From Cubamyces lactineus (lineage: Eukaryota > Basidiomycota > Agaricomycetes > Polyporales > Polyporaceae), in assembly GCA_022376465.1 (NCBI GenBank), contig JACDTU010000007.1:124001-188000 (forward strand): DNA of 64,000 nt, in the 5' to 3' direction. This document shows, one piece after another, positions 1 through 11,037 of this stretch. Both the position numbers and the translations under genes were made by a program. How positions within the stretch are numbered: the stretch's first letter is position 1; each line of letters opens with the position of its first letter. A model generated the notes under the pieces. The model was not told where the DNA came from, made no database searches, and worked only from the letters and a program-made list of their open reading frames with translations.

Positions 1-1
1 T

Positions 2-175
2 TCTTGCGGGAATGATGAAGGGGCTGTCGATGGACCCACCACCGGTAAGCGGGCCCGAGTTGTCAAAGAGGACTTGACAGTGCCTTGGCAGAGTTTATTG
101 TCGCCGACGCCTGTAGCTGTGCAATATGCTCCAGCACGACTTCGATCAGATGAAGCGCGTCAACTGAAGTTTTAG
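2..175 (+). CDS. 3' end of an unrecognised gene (partial)
   Basis: The window opens inside a reading frame. From base 2 the frame stays open for 57 codons and ends at TAG 173-175. The residues read like a C-terminus: an acidic/glycine start, a basic GKRARVVKED stretch, then PWQSLLSPTPVAVQYAPARL and a final RQLKF. The start and most of the protein lie to the left of the window. I do not recognise the family; the basic patch could be a nuclear-localisation type signal, which is inference only. It could also be the last exon of a mobile-element gene. Confidence 0.5.
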   Translation, partial: SCGNDEGAVDGPTTGKRARVVKEDLTVPWQSLLSPTPVAVQYAPARLRSDEARQLKF

Positions 176-882
176 CTCAAGAGTCTAGGGTGAAATGAAC
201 GTGCATGAGCCGCCACTCGCAAGAGAGTTGGGTTGACGAGGGCAGGATATTGACTGGTAGATTGGAGCGTCCCCCGGCCTGTGATGCATTTCTCAACTGT
301 AATGATGCCTCCGCTTCGTCATCGGCATGATGCTTCGATGACGTGCCCCCGAACGAGATGCTTGGTTCTGTGCACATCCTGTGAGACCAACGCGTTGCTA
401 GAAGCGAGCTGCCCTCCTATGAGGACCTACGTTGATGTCCGGCTGCTGACACGATGTGTCCGCACCGGACAGACGAGGCTTCGGCTGCAGATTGGCTCCG
501 CGTTTACATAACAAGCGCAGAAAGAGAGGGCCGATTCGCCATTTCCAGCAGCTCGTCGGGCATCTGCGATTCGAGAAAGAGCGGGATGCACAGCAATTCA
601 CTTGAAAGCACGGAGACTACATGCCAGATGCGTACGTAGGACATGAAAGCACAGTCGGACGGGCGATCCAATCGTCGATCTGGAAGTGAGAGCGAGAACA
701 GCAACCGAAAGCTATATACGACGGGCCTATGGGAGGCTTGCTGATGGAAGAAGCTGCGAAGAACGAGAGCCAGTCAATGAGCTGAGAGACACCAGGAATA
801 AACGCGCCCGCGGTGGCTCACAACGGACTTTTGTGGGCGCCAAGATGGGTATTCTGCGCTACCGCGGCGGCCTCCGACCCCG
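176..882. other. intergenic, no gene seen
   Basis: Short overlapping frames on both strands show no splice-consistent coding signal and no recognisable motif. The segment separates the 3' ends of two facing genes, so it probably holds two 3' untranslated regions. Confidence 0.4.
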
Positions 883-1339
883 CTACTCCTCTCCTTCGGC
901 GTCATCTGTCGCAGGACCGATCCAGGGCGTCGGGTCATGGATCATGGCAAGATATTGTTCCTCTGTTATTTGACAGAATCTGATGGACCCCTCCTTCCAC
1001 CCTTGCAAGAGGAGCTCCAGTTTGCCTAGGTTCGGCACGTCGCTGAGGTTCCTGAATGGGACCTCGGACAACGGCCAGCCTTCGATGCGGACGCGGTAGC
1101 GCGTCACGACGTTCTTCATGTACGACCGGCGGCTCCACGACATCGTCGCGGTGTTGTCGTGCGTGATAGCGCCTATTGAACAGTCAGCGATGGGGAGCTC
1201 GCGCATACGGACCAGGAACGAAGAGGGAGGGAGACTCGCATAGCTGCTCCTTGATGAGCCGCCGGAGCTCAGCGCGGGCATCTGTCATGCGCTCGCTGTA
1301 CGTCGGCTTGGGGTTGATGCGGAAGGTGATTTGTGCCAT
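883..1339 (-). CDS. small orphan protein, two exons
   Basis: Exon 1 starts at ATG 1339 and reads MAQITFRINPKPTYSERM, then a charged helix ending KEQL. Exon 2 reads from about 1172 down to the stop at 883-885 and contains SYMKNVVTRYRVRIEGWPL, a proline/asparagine stretch and LELLLQGWKEGSIRF. The best frame-preserving splice uses a GC donor (exon 1 ends at 1240; intron 1173-1239, 67 nt, acceptor AATAG). The only GT donor in phase leaves a 40-nt intron. The RxRxxGWP core resembles small hypothetical proteins that are common in Agaricomycetes, but this is from memory and no function is known. A TATAAG box lies about 75 bp upstream. Predicted length is about 135 residues. Decay cannot be excluded because the donor is non-canonical. 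Confidence 0.5.
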
Positions 1340-4300
1340 TCTGAGCAGGAGAGGCGGAGTTTGGGCTGGAGGGGGAGCGGGGGATAAGATGCCGCTCCGA
1401 TTCTCGCACGCGGACTTATACAGAGAGCCGTGAGCCTGCGAGTGAGCGGGATGGTGTGCCCTGGCGGCGTGGGCGAGGGCGAGGCGAGAGCGAAGCGATG
1501 ATCCCCGCAACGAGTGCGGCATTCATGTGCACCACAGTCGGCAAACGCGCACGCCCGTGGCGGACCGTCGCGATTCTGGCAGGGACCCAGCCATATTCCG
1601 AAGGACGAATCCGGCATATACAGGAAGGTCCGTCGCCTGGAGGTATCTAGCCCTGGGCGCATGTGTGATCATGTCCGCTTCCCTGTGTGCGAATCGCGAG
1701 CAGATCTCTGCGCCGTCCTGAGAGTTTGGATGGCGAAGGGCCCTGCTCTAGGCAAACGGGGGTCGGCCATGCGGAACTGATGCAGGGACGGTGGCCAAAG
1801 GGGGTGAAGCATCGAGGCATCCTCGATGTTCGCGGGTGGGGTGCATCTGATAACAATGTTCTTGCCTTTCTGACCGGGCTTGTGTGGAGAGATCTCGGAC
1901 GGCAGCGCAGGAGCGCAATATAGTCTCGCAGGGAAAGGGTGTCAGGTGTGTTCGAAAGCTGCCGACGTGCCGTAAGGAGGGTAAGTGCCCGTACAAAGCG
2001 TAAAAAAGCCTTGGAGCACGTACCCCCTTCTACTCCCGGACGATGACGGATGATAAACCTTGGTAGCCAGATTTACCATGTATGGTATTTGCACAGTCTT
2101 CACCCGTCCGATCCGGCACCTGTACGCGCAACGACTGTCAGCTGCTCTAGAATGTGGACGAATCCCGGATGCCACGCGTGGACGCCATCGCCCGAGAGGA
2201 GCCACCTCGCCACCCGCAGGAAGCACCCGCTTGCCTCCTTCGTCCTCCCCCCACGACAACCCCGCTCCGCGGGCTCGACTCCCACACGCGGCTCGAGCGA
2301 GCAGAAGCTACCGCCGGAGACGCCTTGTGTGCCTTTCGCAGCGAGAGCCGCGACCCAGTGTCTAGGCGGAAAGGGAAACTGGGAGGGGCAACAACCAGTT
2401 CGGAGCACCACGTTCGGACACACAGCCGCTGCACACGGCTCCTAAGCGCTCCCATCTACGGCTCGGGTTGCAAAGTTAGCGTTGGCGTGAAAGGAGACAT
2501 TTGCAGCAATGTATACGAACCGAGATCTCCATTCCGATTTGCAAGCGGGGTTGGCCGGCATAGCGCTCGGAGATGAGGGCGGAAGTCCTCCGACCTCGTA
2601 ACCAACCGGCGTTCGTCTGCGTTGGTATAAGAAGCTCCCTTGTCTCGACCAGGCCCTCGCCTTCACGTCTGGATTCTCGTTCATGAAGCAACTGATCCCA
2701 TCGGTGAACTGAATGTGAACGTGTCGGTGGCGTGTCGCTCCCGCCCTCTTCCAAGGTGTCTTTGATGCCATATACCGCACTGCCATTCGTTATCAGCAGA
2801 CGTCTATGCAGATGAAGCCGGAAGGTGTACTGTAGCTTGCAAGAAGAACACCCGCGCTCCATGTCAATCGGCGATCCCCACTGCGGAAACACTCGCTCGT
2901 ATTCTTGGACGTTATCTGCCGCCAAGTTTCGCGCGTCACAGCCTCACAACTCTGGGAATGTGGTTCCCTCGGAGCGGGGCGCAAGCGGCAATGCCTATAC
3001 CACCGGAGGAGACGTTCCGAGTCGCCTTCGAAGAAAAAACCGTGCTTACCTGCAACAGACCAATGGCTGGTGTGCGTGTCAGGAGGATGCCGGAGCAGGG
3101 ACCGTCGAATATTCCTGCGTTCCACATGAGTGATTGACGGGTGCTGCTCGCCACGACCCTCCCGCTACTTCGAGGGTGCAGTGGTCACAGACGTCGAGTG
3201 TGAACACCTTACCCTTTTCCGAACTGCTGAGTAAACCTCGTACATTGGGTCAGGTACGATCCTCGCCACTACCCTACCTTGCAATAGGTAATCGGAGGCA
3301 TTCCCGATGCCGTATAACATCCCCGGTCTCGATCATTGCCGTACTGGCGTGAAGGAAGGCGCGAGGCTCTGGACGCATGGGCAGCTTCCGCAGGAGCATC
3401 GGGGCGAGTCTCGCTGATCATAGCTTTGCAGTGGCCGTCTCGAGGACCTTCCGGATGAGCGCTATGGATGTCTGGCAGGCGAAGTGTATTACGCGCAACG
3501 GGACGCTGGACTCTGCGTGCAAGAGGAACGACCATACCCCGAAAGTATACCGCGGACTTCGCAAGCCACGGAGTCTGTGGCGACCGTGCGCTACTTATGG
3601 GCTTCTGGGTCTTGCCTGGAGTCCTCCAGAGGAGAAGGGATGGGGTGTGTCGTCCCAGAAGCATCAAATGACCGCTGGGATGTTCTTGGGGGTTGAAGAC
3701 CGTACACGACATTTCCGAAGGGAGGTGCAGGGAGTCTTGACTGAAGCCAACGTCTAGAGTGGCGCCGGTCCTCGCGGCACGCCGCAGCATGACCTAGTTC
3801 CTGCGAGGAATACGGGGTGCTATCAGCGAGTGAGGCGTTGCCGTTGACTTACGAGTGTGGCTTATTGACGCCAGCACACACGTCCTCAGGCGGCATCCTA
3901 GGCAGACTCGCACTGGCCGGGCGAGAACATGCGACGGGGAATGTGGCGTGCGGGAGACCCGCCGGTCAGGCTTGGGAATAGGAGGGGAGCTTTGAGAACG
4001 ATACATAAAACTGGTGTAACGCGCGGTCGACCGTGGTGGACAAGTGCAGCCTGCAGTAGACCAACTAGGAAAGCCTAGTAGAACGTTGGGCACAGTTGCC
4101 GATCGAGATCCCACCCCGGTAAGTAGCACCGCCTAGCCATACCCGGTTCGCCCCGAGTCGTACCGGTTCGGTTCATCTCAGTCTCGGGCGCTTCTCCGTC
4201 GTCGCTCCTCCGGTCTGAGGGCCCCCTCCCCTCGTAGCTGGGGACGTCTGCCTGCCAGACCACACCCAAGCCTTCTCTGCTGGACCTGTCGCGGCCTTTG

Positions 4301-7300
4301 TCTCTGTATACCGTCGTATTGCTTGTTGTTGAACTCGCAATGAGACCTCAGCTTCAATCCGCTAGCAGGCGTACCCTCTTGATCCTACCATCTGATTCCG
4401 ACTGTGGGGTGCCTCCAAGTGAAAACTGTCGCGATTCAACTCGGCCGACAGAGCGCAGAAGCACTGCAGTATCGAGGCACCCAGTAAGCAACAAGCGGCA
4501 TACATGCTCGAAATTCATTCCGCATCACGGGTGTGTACCGTGCCTTTCTCTGCATCTCTATGCCGCTTCAGTGTTGTCCGCAGGTCGTGATTGGTCGTTG
4601 GAGCTAACACACCCGGAATCCATATCCTGAGTTCCCTGCGCATCCATACCACGTATACGGTAGCGCGAATGCACGGGGCAGATTTTTGAGCCCATCAGAT
4701 CCTTGGGCGCCTAAACCTGTTGACTCTGACCGACGATACCAAATCATGGCCTTAGGCGCGAAGAGCGGTGCATCCGCTGCCTCCATGGAACTCAGAACCT
4801 GGCCAGATCGAAGGCTTCTGCCGAATATCCCACCCCCACCGTAAGCCGTTGGCGGGAGTTCCGCAAACGGCCGGAGCTCCTGCGGCGACTGTTCGAACAG
4901 GACGCACTCTCATACCCAACGGAGCCTTTGTACGACGCTGTGGACATACTAGTCACAATATTTGCACTTGTGCCGTGTAGTACACAGGAGCATAGAAGGG
5001 CCGCCGGGATCGGTGTGTCTCACCACGTCAATGCTGCACTTGTCCCGTTCTGGCAGGCCGCTGACCTGATGCGAACAGTTCTCTGCTGGCACCGTGGGCG
5101 AAGTATCGTCGCCGCACGTCATCTATGACCCGTTCGTCCTACCCCGTAGACCGCCTTCTGCGACGCTTGCGTGGCCCTATATAAGACGCACATTGCCGCG
5201 GCGTCGACTTCAACACTTCTCGACCCCCATCTTCGTCCTCCCATCAGCCGCCTCCCTTCTGTTCAGCGTGAAGGGTATCCATCGTCGGTATGTGTGTTTC
5301 CTCGCATGAACGCGACGCAGTTGTTGACGCCCTACTTTAGATCCATCCAACTATCTTCAGGTTCGCGACTCACACGTGAGGATCAAGGCCGAAAGCGTTC
5401 AATATGCAGTTGCCCATTGCGGCATCTGCGGACCAGATCTCTACATAGCCATACAGAGTCGAAAGGCACCGAAGCTCGACGCCCGACCAACGATGTCACC
5501 GCACGCGCGTCGGGGCTGCGGCTTTCGAGAGTTAGTGGAACTGGCTGACGGTCGGGAACGGATCACGAGTACCACCGCCTCGAAGCGGCCTATCTGCATA
5601 CGTACGTGGTTGCTCTTATTACCACTCTGGGAGCCTACTGGATTAGCCGTGGAAGCATGCAAAGTGCCCAGACGCGATATTCGCGCAGGATGATAATTCG
5701 ACCGCTATCCGTGCCTACGAATTCTACCTCTTTGATACGAGTTCGGTCGCAACCTGCGAAGCGAGAGTGCAGGCCTTTGCCCACCACGCTGCAATCAACG
5801 CTGCTCAGCACGCAGTAAGCACGTTCGTGTACCTGTACATCCAGGCAGGCCACGTCGACTGAGATCATAATGCAAATGGTAGAATCTCCGTGAAGACTGT
5901 AGGAGCCGATCAGATATGGCCATCTTCACGTAGGCACCTGTCGGTCACAGACACCTTTCGGAGATGAGGTATGAAGGCTCTTTGTACATAGGAATTTCGT
6001 CTCATTGGAACTGCAGGCGCGCACTCCCTGCTCCCGCGTTTCCGCCGTGGGATCTCACACCTAATGGCTCTCCAGGGGAGGCAGCCATGTTGGTACTCGT
6101 AAGGAATATCATGCATTACTGGGGCTGGCAGCGAAGAAAGGTGTCAGGCTATGAATGGAAGAACCATCCACTCATGACGAAGAGATGACTCTCCATAACC
6201 TTCACCGCAATACAACTCGCTACTACGTCTTGAATTGAGATCGAGCGTAGACTCACGGAAATTCGCAGTGTGCATGGTACGCTGTCTTGCTGCCTTATAG
6301 CGGTCTCTAGGGCTCTTTGTGTTCCAATATAGCTCGTAGTTCTCAAGAAGTCGGGTCCCGACCCTCCTCCTACTCCTACTCGTGAACTCAGAACGCTTCG
6401 ACTTCGCCGCTCGTGGGTCGAGTCCCACCTGAATGCTTCTAATGTCTGGTCGTGACGAGAAAGTGAGGTCAGTCCATCGTCACTTTCAGTACCTTCGACG
6501 TTGCATTGACATGAGGCAGAGGACTATCGCCGTCTCCATTCACGGAGCTTCTTGTACGCCCACAGAGGCCCACATGACGCTGAGGACGGTGTTCCGTGTA
6601 AACGGTTCAAATCCGCACAGGCACCGAGCCTGTCAACTGCAAGAGTCGCGGTTTCTTGCCGAGTGTTTCCTCAAGGTGTGAACTTGAGTATTGGACGCTG
6701 ACGATCGCGTAGTATGCCTGATGAGACGCCCTCTGCATAGTCTCTCTTTGCAGATGTTGCGATGCGCAACCCAAGGTTGAGGGTGGCGCTCATGAATCGA
6801 GCCATGTCGAATCTATTCCAGCGATTGGTATAGACGAATATACTGCAACCGGCCGGGCCTTCGATTGGCTTCCTCAGTCGCAACTCTGTTTTAGAGTTCA
6901 CTTTCGTGAGTGCCATTATACATATGATCTTCGTCATGCTGGCCCTGAAAACTGGCTAGAAGGGCGTGTGCAAGAATACGATAAGCGCTACCCTCGTCGC
7001 GGACTCACTCTTCCCCGCGGTGATCACCGCATCGCTGTCCAATCGGTACCAGAACCTTCTCTAGGGTACCATCACACCATAGAATGCGACCCTTCCCGCG
7101 TCGCCGAATATGTGGACACTGGGAGACGGAGGTCACTGAGAGTGCGCGGAGTAACGTGAAGCCGCACAGCAGTAAGCCGGCTCGCAAGCCGCGACTTTCT
7201 GAGAGCCCTCCTGGATCCGCAGGTACGCTTCTCTCGCCCGAGCTCATGGACGAGCGTTATCGATTTCCGCGATCGAGCAGACTAGAGCACCCTCTAGCCC

Positions 7301-7748
7301 CCGGAGACAAACTGGGGGAGTCGGGCAGCACCCGGAATTTGTGAGCGCGCGTTGCGACGGGGTTCTGGAGCGCAGGGTCCACGCGCACAGGATCCCAGGC
7401 ATGTTCTCCCACAGAGCACTTACCCGTCACGGAATGAGAGAGGCGCGTCCCGCTTCTAGGTCCATGCCTTGACATGAGCTGACAGCGCGGATCAGAATAC
7501 ATTGACGTTCCTCGTACCGCAGCCCCCCGCGCATCGCTGCTCGCTAATGGAGCGTGTACATTGCAGAGTTGAGATGCCGTTGCAAAATTGCTCGGGGAGC
7601 GCCCGCCCTAAGCCTCTCAAGCTCCTTGATGCTAGGATGCTGCTGGGTCACACCCCTTTCCTGAGCTCGTCGTGTCCATAAGCAATGCAGGTACGTCGTC
7701 GAGGCCTGAAGATCTGTTTGGAGAGCTCAGGTCCATCATGATCTAGTC
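1340..7748. other. long gene-poor stretch
   Basis: Apart from the TATA box at 1415-1420, about 6.4 kb carries only short, mutually overlapping frames in all six phases. I found no conserved motif, no run of splice-consistent exons and no tRNA or rRNA. It is probably decayed mobile-element or other non-coding sequence. A BLASTX and repeat-library search would be needed to find diverged remnants. Confidence 0.4.
1415..1420 (-). promoter_or_regulatory. TATA box of the 883-1339 gene
   Basis: TATAAG on the minus strand, 75 bp before the ATG at 1339. The spacing resembles the TATA boxes of the other genes in this window (about 80-115 bp). Confidence 0.4.
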
Positions 7749-7825
7749 AGCTTCAGCTTTTAGCCCCAAGGAAGCAACGACTTCTCGTGCACTACAGCAC
7801 GCCGTCAGGCGCTCAGAGGAACGTC
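7749..7825. repeat. left target-site duplication of the LINE (77 bp)
   Basis: This 77-bp sequence, beginning AGCTTCAGCTTTTAGC and ending GAACGTC, is repeated base for base at 10961-11037. The two copies flank the LINE at 7826-10960, as expected for a target-site duplication made by target-primed reverse transcription. The run of 17 T starts immediately after the final C, so the plus-strand 3' end GAACGTC is the inferred primer. Confidence 0.93.
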
Positions 7826-10800
7826 TTTTTTTTTTTTTTTTTATATCGATTGCTTGTACCCCGCCGTACTTGGTACATGTGGCGGCATAATGTTGTTCTA
7901 ATCCCAAATAGGATCGTCATGCGCAGCGGGTGGACGAGTTGCCTCTGTCCGTGGTGCCTACATCTAAGGGCTTTTCACGCGCGCGTTGCTCGCGTTGTAT
8001 CCACTTGTTCGCGTCTTCGCGCGACTCCACTCTACACTGGCGCGTCCCCAAATGTGAACGCGCTCTCGTTTTCACTCATGAACCCCGCGAGGTCTTTGTA
8101 GGCCCCCAGGCGTTGCACGAACTGTTCTTCGCCTCGTAGCCTCCACCACCGGCGGTACCGTTTGCACTTGAGCAGGATGTGCTCGCGATCCTGCAAGACT
8201 CCACATTCTGGGCAGTCTGTTGGCTGATCCGGGAAAAACCTCCGACGGAAGGATCCAATCGGTGCGTGGTCCAGGACGGCACGGCAGTATCGCGCCATGG
8301 CCGTGCGTGAGTGCCCGAACGCTTTCAGCGCGGGACTGCTGATATGGCTCGGCGGGTCGAAAGCCCGCAGCCTGAGGAAGTTCCAGCCCGCGTAACCCCT
8401 CGCGGTCCGGTATTCCTCACGCCAGTCTGCACAGAGTTGCACTTTGAGGAGGTGCCTCGCGTGAGCCAGTGAGCACTCGTCCTTTTCCAGTGGTAGGTTC
8501 GCCGCCTCTTTGGCGTCCTCATCTACTCGCTCATTCCACTCTAGCCCTTCATGTGACGGACACCAGTGGAACTCCACTCGCCGGCGAGCGTCCTTCTCCA
8601 GCCACTCCCGTACGTTCCTGCACGCGACCACTGATACTAGCTGCTGACTATGCATGCTAGGATCCAGTATCGTCTTCAGCGCTGCTTCGTTGTCAGCCAC
8701 AACATGTATCGTGTCACAGGCCTGTCGTGTTGCGAACGCCAGGCCCATGCCCCCAGCGACCATCTCCGCATCATAGGACGTGCCTCTTCCGCACGCGATC
8801 CCACGCCGTATTAGTGGCCGTCCTGCGCGATATGCACGGTACGCTGCCCCTGTCCGGCACCTTGGCTTGGGGTACATGGACCCGTCGCAGAATATTGTGA
8901 CCGCGCGACGGTCGTTGACAGCATTGGTGAGCCGTGGTTTGAGTATTGTACTAATCCACTCGCTCATGTCTTCTGATCCTTTCTTAGGGTGATCCATGTG
9001 CCATTTCAGCCTGCTCTCGTAGGTGTCCACTACGCGCCCTCCGGGTCGTGCCTCGATGTGGAGCGGGGCAAATTGTTCAGTGCAGACGCGGCCTGCAAAA
9101 TCCGCGGCGACCAGTGGTGACGCCTCCGCATCGGGACCTGTGCCCATCGGGAAGGCTACGTCTGGCGCTAGGTGGTTGCAAACCCACGGATTCGGGAGTG
9201 CGGCTAGTATCGGGTGCGATGCCATGAGCGTATTTGCGCGCAGTCCTGTCCGATTGACCAGCTTCTCGATGTGTAGCCGTATCGGAGGGAGCGCCGCCAG
9301 TACTTCCATGCCGCCTATCGGCGATGTCCGAAATGCGCCCGTGATCCACCGCGCAGCGGTGTTCTGCGCCTTCCGTAAGTATTCGATATGCCACTTTGTG
9401 CCTTTCCGTCTATACCATAGCTGACATCCATATGTCATCAGTGGTAGTATGCATGACTGGTACAAGCGCCTCCGCTGTCTTGGCGGTAGGCCCTTCACCG
9501 AGTTGCCCAGCATCAGCATAGATTGCGCTGTGCTCGCGGCCCGTGATCCGTAGAAGCGCACGTGTGCCCGGAAGGTGAGTTTCTTGTCCAAGTAGAACCC
9601 TAGATGCCTGAGGACAGGAACCGGTTGTAGCGGTGTGCTGCCTGTGAACGGCGCCTCTCCAAGGTCGAGCGGTGGGTCGCTCCTTTTGTGCGAGAAATGG
9701 CATGCCTCTGTCTTGTCGTGTTCAACAACCAGTCCGATTCGCTCCAGTTCGCGGACTGTGCGTCTATACATCTCCTGCAGTATTCCAACGTTGTCCTCCA
9801 ATGACTGTCCAGATACTGACCATAGACCGTCGTCCACAAAGAATTGCAGCCACGGATGACCGCTGGCACCGGTGCTGTCCACCGGGGACAGCCGATGGAT
9901 TACTGGCGCGATATACAAGTTTGCGAGTGGCGGTGATAGAGCCGATCCCTGGACGACCCCTACGTCTGCCGCTGCAAACATCGGTGATTCGAACACGTCC
10001 CACCGATACGTTGTGGAACGTCCGCCCAAGTAGTGCGCTATGAAGTTGATTAGCCTGTGGTTGAACCCTTGCCGCCGCAGAATTCCTAGCAGCATGCGGT
10101 GGTTCACTGATGGATAGAACTGTGCCACATCAAACGCCAGGACTGATGTGTCCAACTTTCGCACCCACCCTTGGCGTATGCGGTGGACGAGGATCATCCC
10201 CGCATCTACCGTTGAGTGTTGTTTCGTCCCTCCGAATTGCGCCGGATGGAACGCTCCCCATTTCTGACCCTCATAGTGCAGCCGTGTCGCTATGACTTTC
10301 TCGCATAGCTTCCCTAGACAGCTCAACAGCACGATCGGGCGATAAGCCTTGAGACGTGAGTAGTCGTCCTTTTTGGGTTTTGGGATAACCACTGACACCG
10401 CCTGCTTGAATTGCAGCGGCCAGTACGCTAGGTCGAGGCATGCATTGAATAACTTCCGGAGTACCTCGCCGCACTCGGGGTGTTTCACAAGTGCGGCCAC
10501 ATACGGCCATCGCATGTGGTCTGCGCCTGGTGCCGACCGTCCCGACACATTGGCAACCGCATCGCATAGCTCCCGGATGGATATTGGGGGCCAGTCACGC
10601 TCCTCCAAAGCGGGTATGTCATCCAAGAATGACATGTCCACCGGGCGATCGGCCGCTGCGTTGTATGTCGCATGGGCTGCCTGCCACAGGTCCTGTAGTT
10701 CCACTAACGGCTGTCCGTTGTGTACCAATGACTTGTATGTGGGTAATGAGCGTGGTTTAGTCCACGCTACTACATCCCATACCCGTTTGCCTTTCTCGCA

Positions 10801-10960
10801 CGCTGCGGCGATGCGCTCCTCATAGTAGTCCGCTTTGGCTTTTCGTACTGCCCGCTTGAACTCCCGTCGCGTTTCTCGTGTTCGGTTCGCACGTAGCGCT
10901 GTCCGCGCCTCCGTGCACCTGGCATTCCACCACCGCTTGGAACGGGATGTGACCCTGGGT
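7826..10960 (-). mobile_element. 5'-truncated non-LTR retrotransposon (LINE)
   Basis: A 3135-bp insertion read on the minus strand. It begins abruptly at 10960 inside an open reading frame, encodes reverse transcriptase and RNase H, has a 3' untranslated part of about 190 bp (7843-8031), and ends in a poly(A) tail seen as 17 T at 7826-7842. A perfect 77-bp direct repeat flanks it. The endonuclease domain that normally precedes the reverse transcriptase in RNase H-bearing LINEs is absent, so this is a 5'-truncated and probably non-autonomous copy. The identical duplications and undamaged frame imply a recent insertion. Fungal LINEs of the Tad group have this RT plus RNase H layout; assignment to Tad is inference. 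Confidence 0.95.
8032..10960 (-). CDS. LINE reverse transcriptase-RNase H, 5'-truncated
   Basis: The frame is open without interruption from the insertion boundary at 10960 to the stop at 8032, about 975 codons. There is no true start; a TTG at 10728 is only the first alternative start. Counting from that TTG: the upstream part is a basic KRWWNARCTEARTALRAN-type linker as found between endonuclease and RT. The RT domain lies around residues 65-330 with FDVAQFYPS (Asp 200), VVQGSALSPP and the active-site box FVDD (297-300). RNase H occupies about 608-745 with the catalytic set Asp615 (FCDGS), Glu655 (YDAEM), Asp679 (VADNEAA) and Asp736. Near the C-terminus, CPECGVLQDREHILLKC forms a CCHC-type zinc knuckle. 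All catalytic residues appear intact; only the N-terminal region is missing. Confidence 0.93.
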
Positions 10961-11037
10961 AGCTTCAGCTTTTAGCCCCAAGGAAGCAACGACTTCTCGT
11001 GCACTACAGCACGCCGTCAGGCGCTCAGAGGAACGTC
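10961..11037. repeat. right target-site duplication of the LINE (77 bp)
   Basis: Identical copy of 7749-7825. Flank 11038 onwards begins GAAGCT, the reverse complement of the first six bases of the repeat, so the original target had short inverted ends. Confidence 0.93.

Noticed and set aside
2476..2925. 149-codon minus-strand frame
   Set aside because: Overlaps another open frame on the same strand and lacks any recognised domain or splice pattern.
6380..6435. tRNA-like segment (GTGGGTCGAGTCCCAC)
   Set aside because: The loop is one base short and the upstream arms do not fold as a tRNA.
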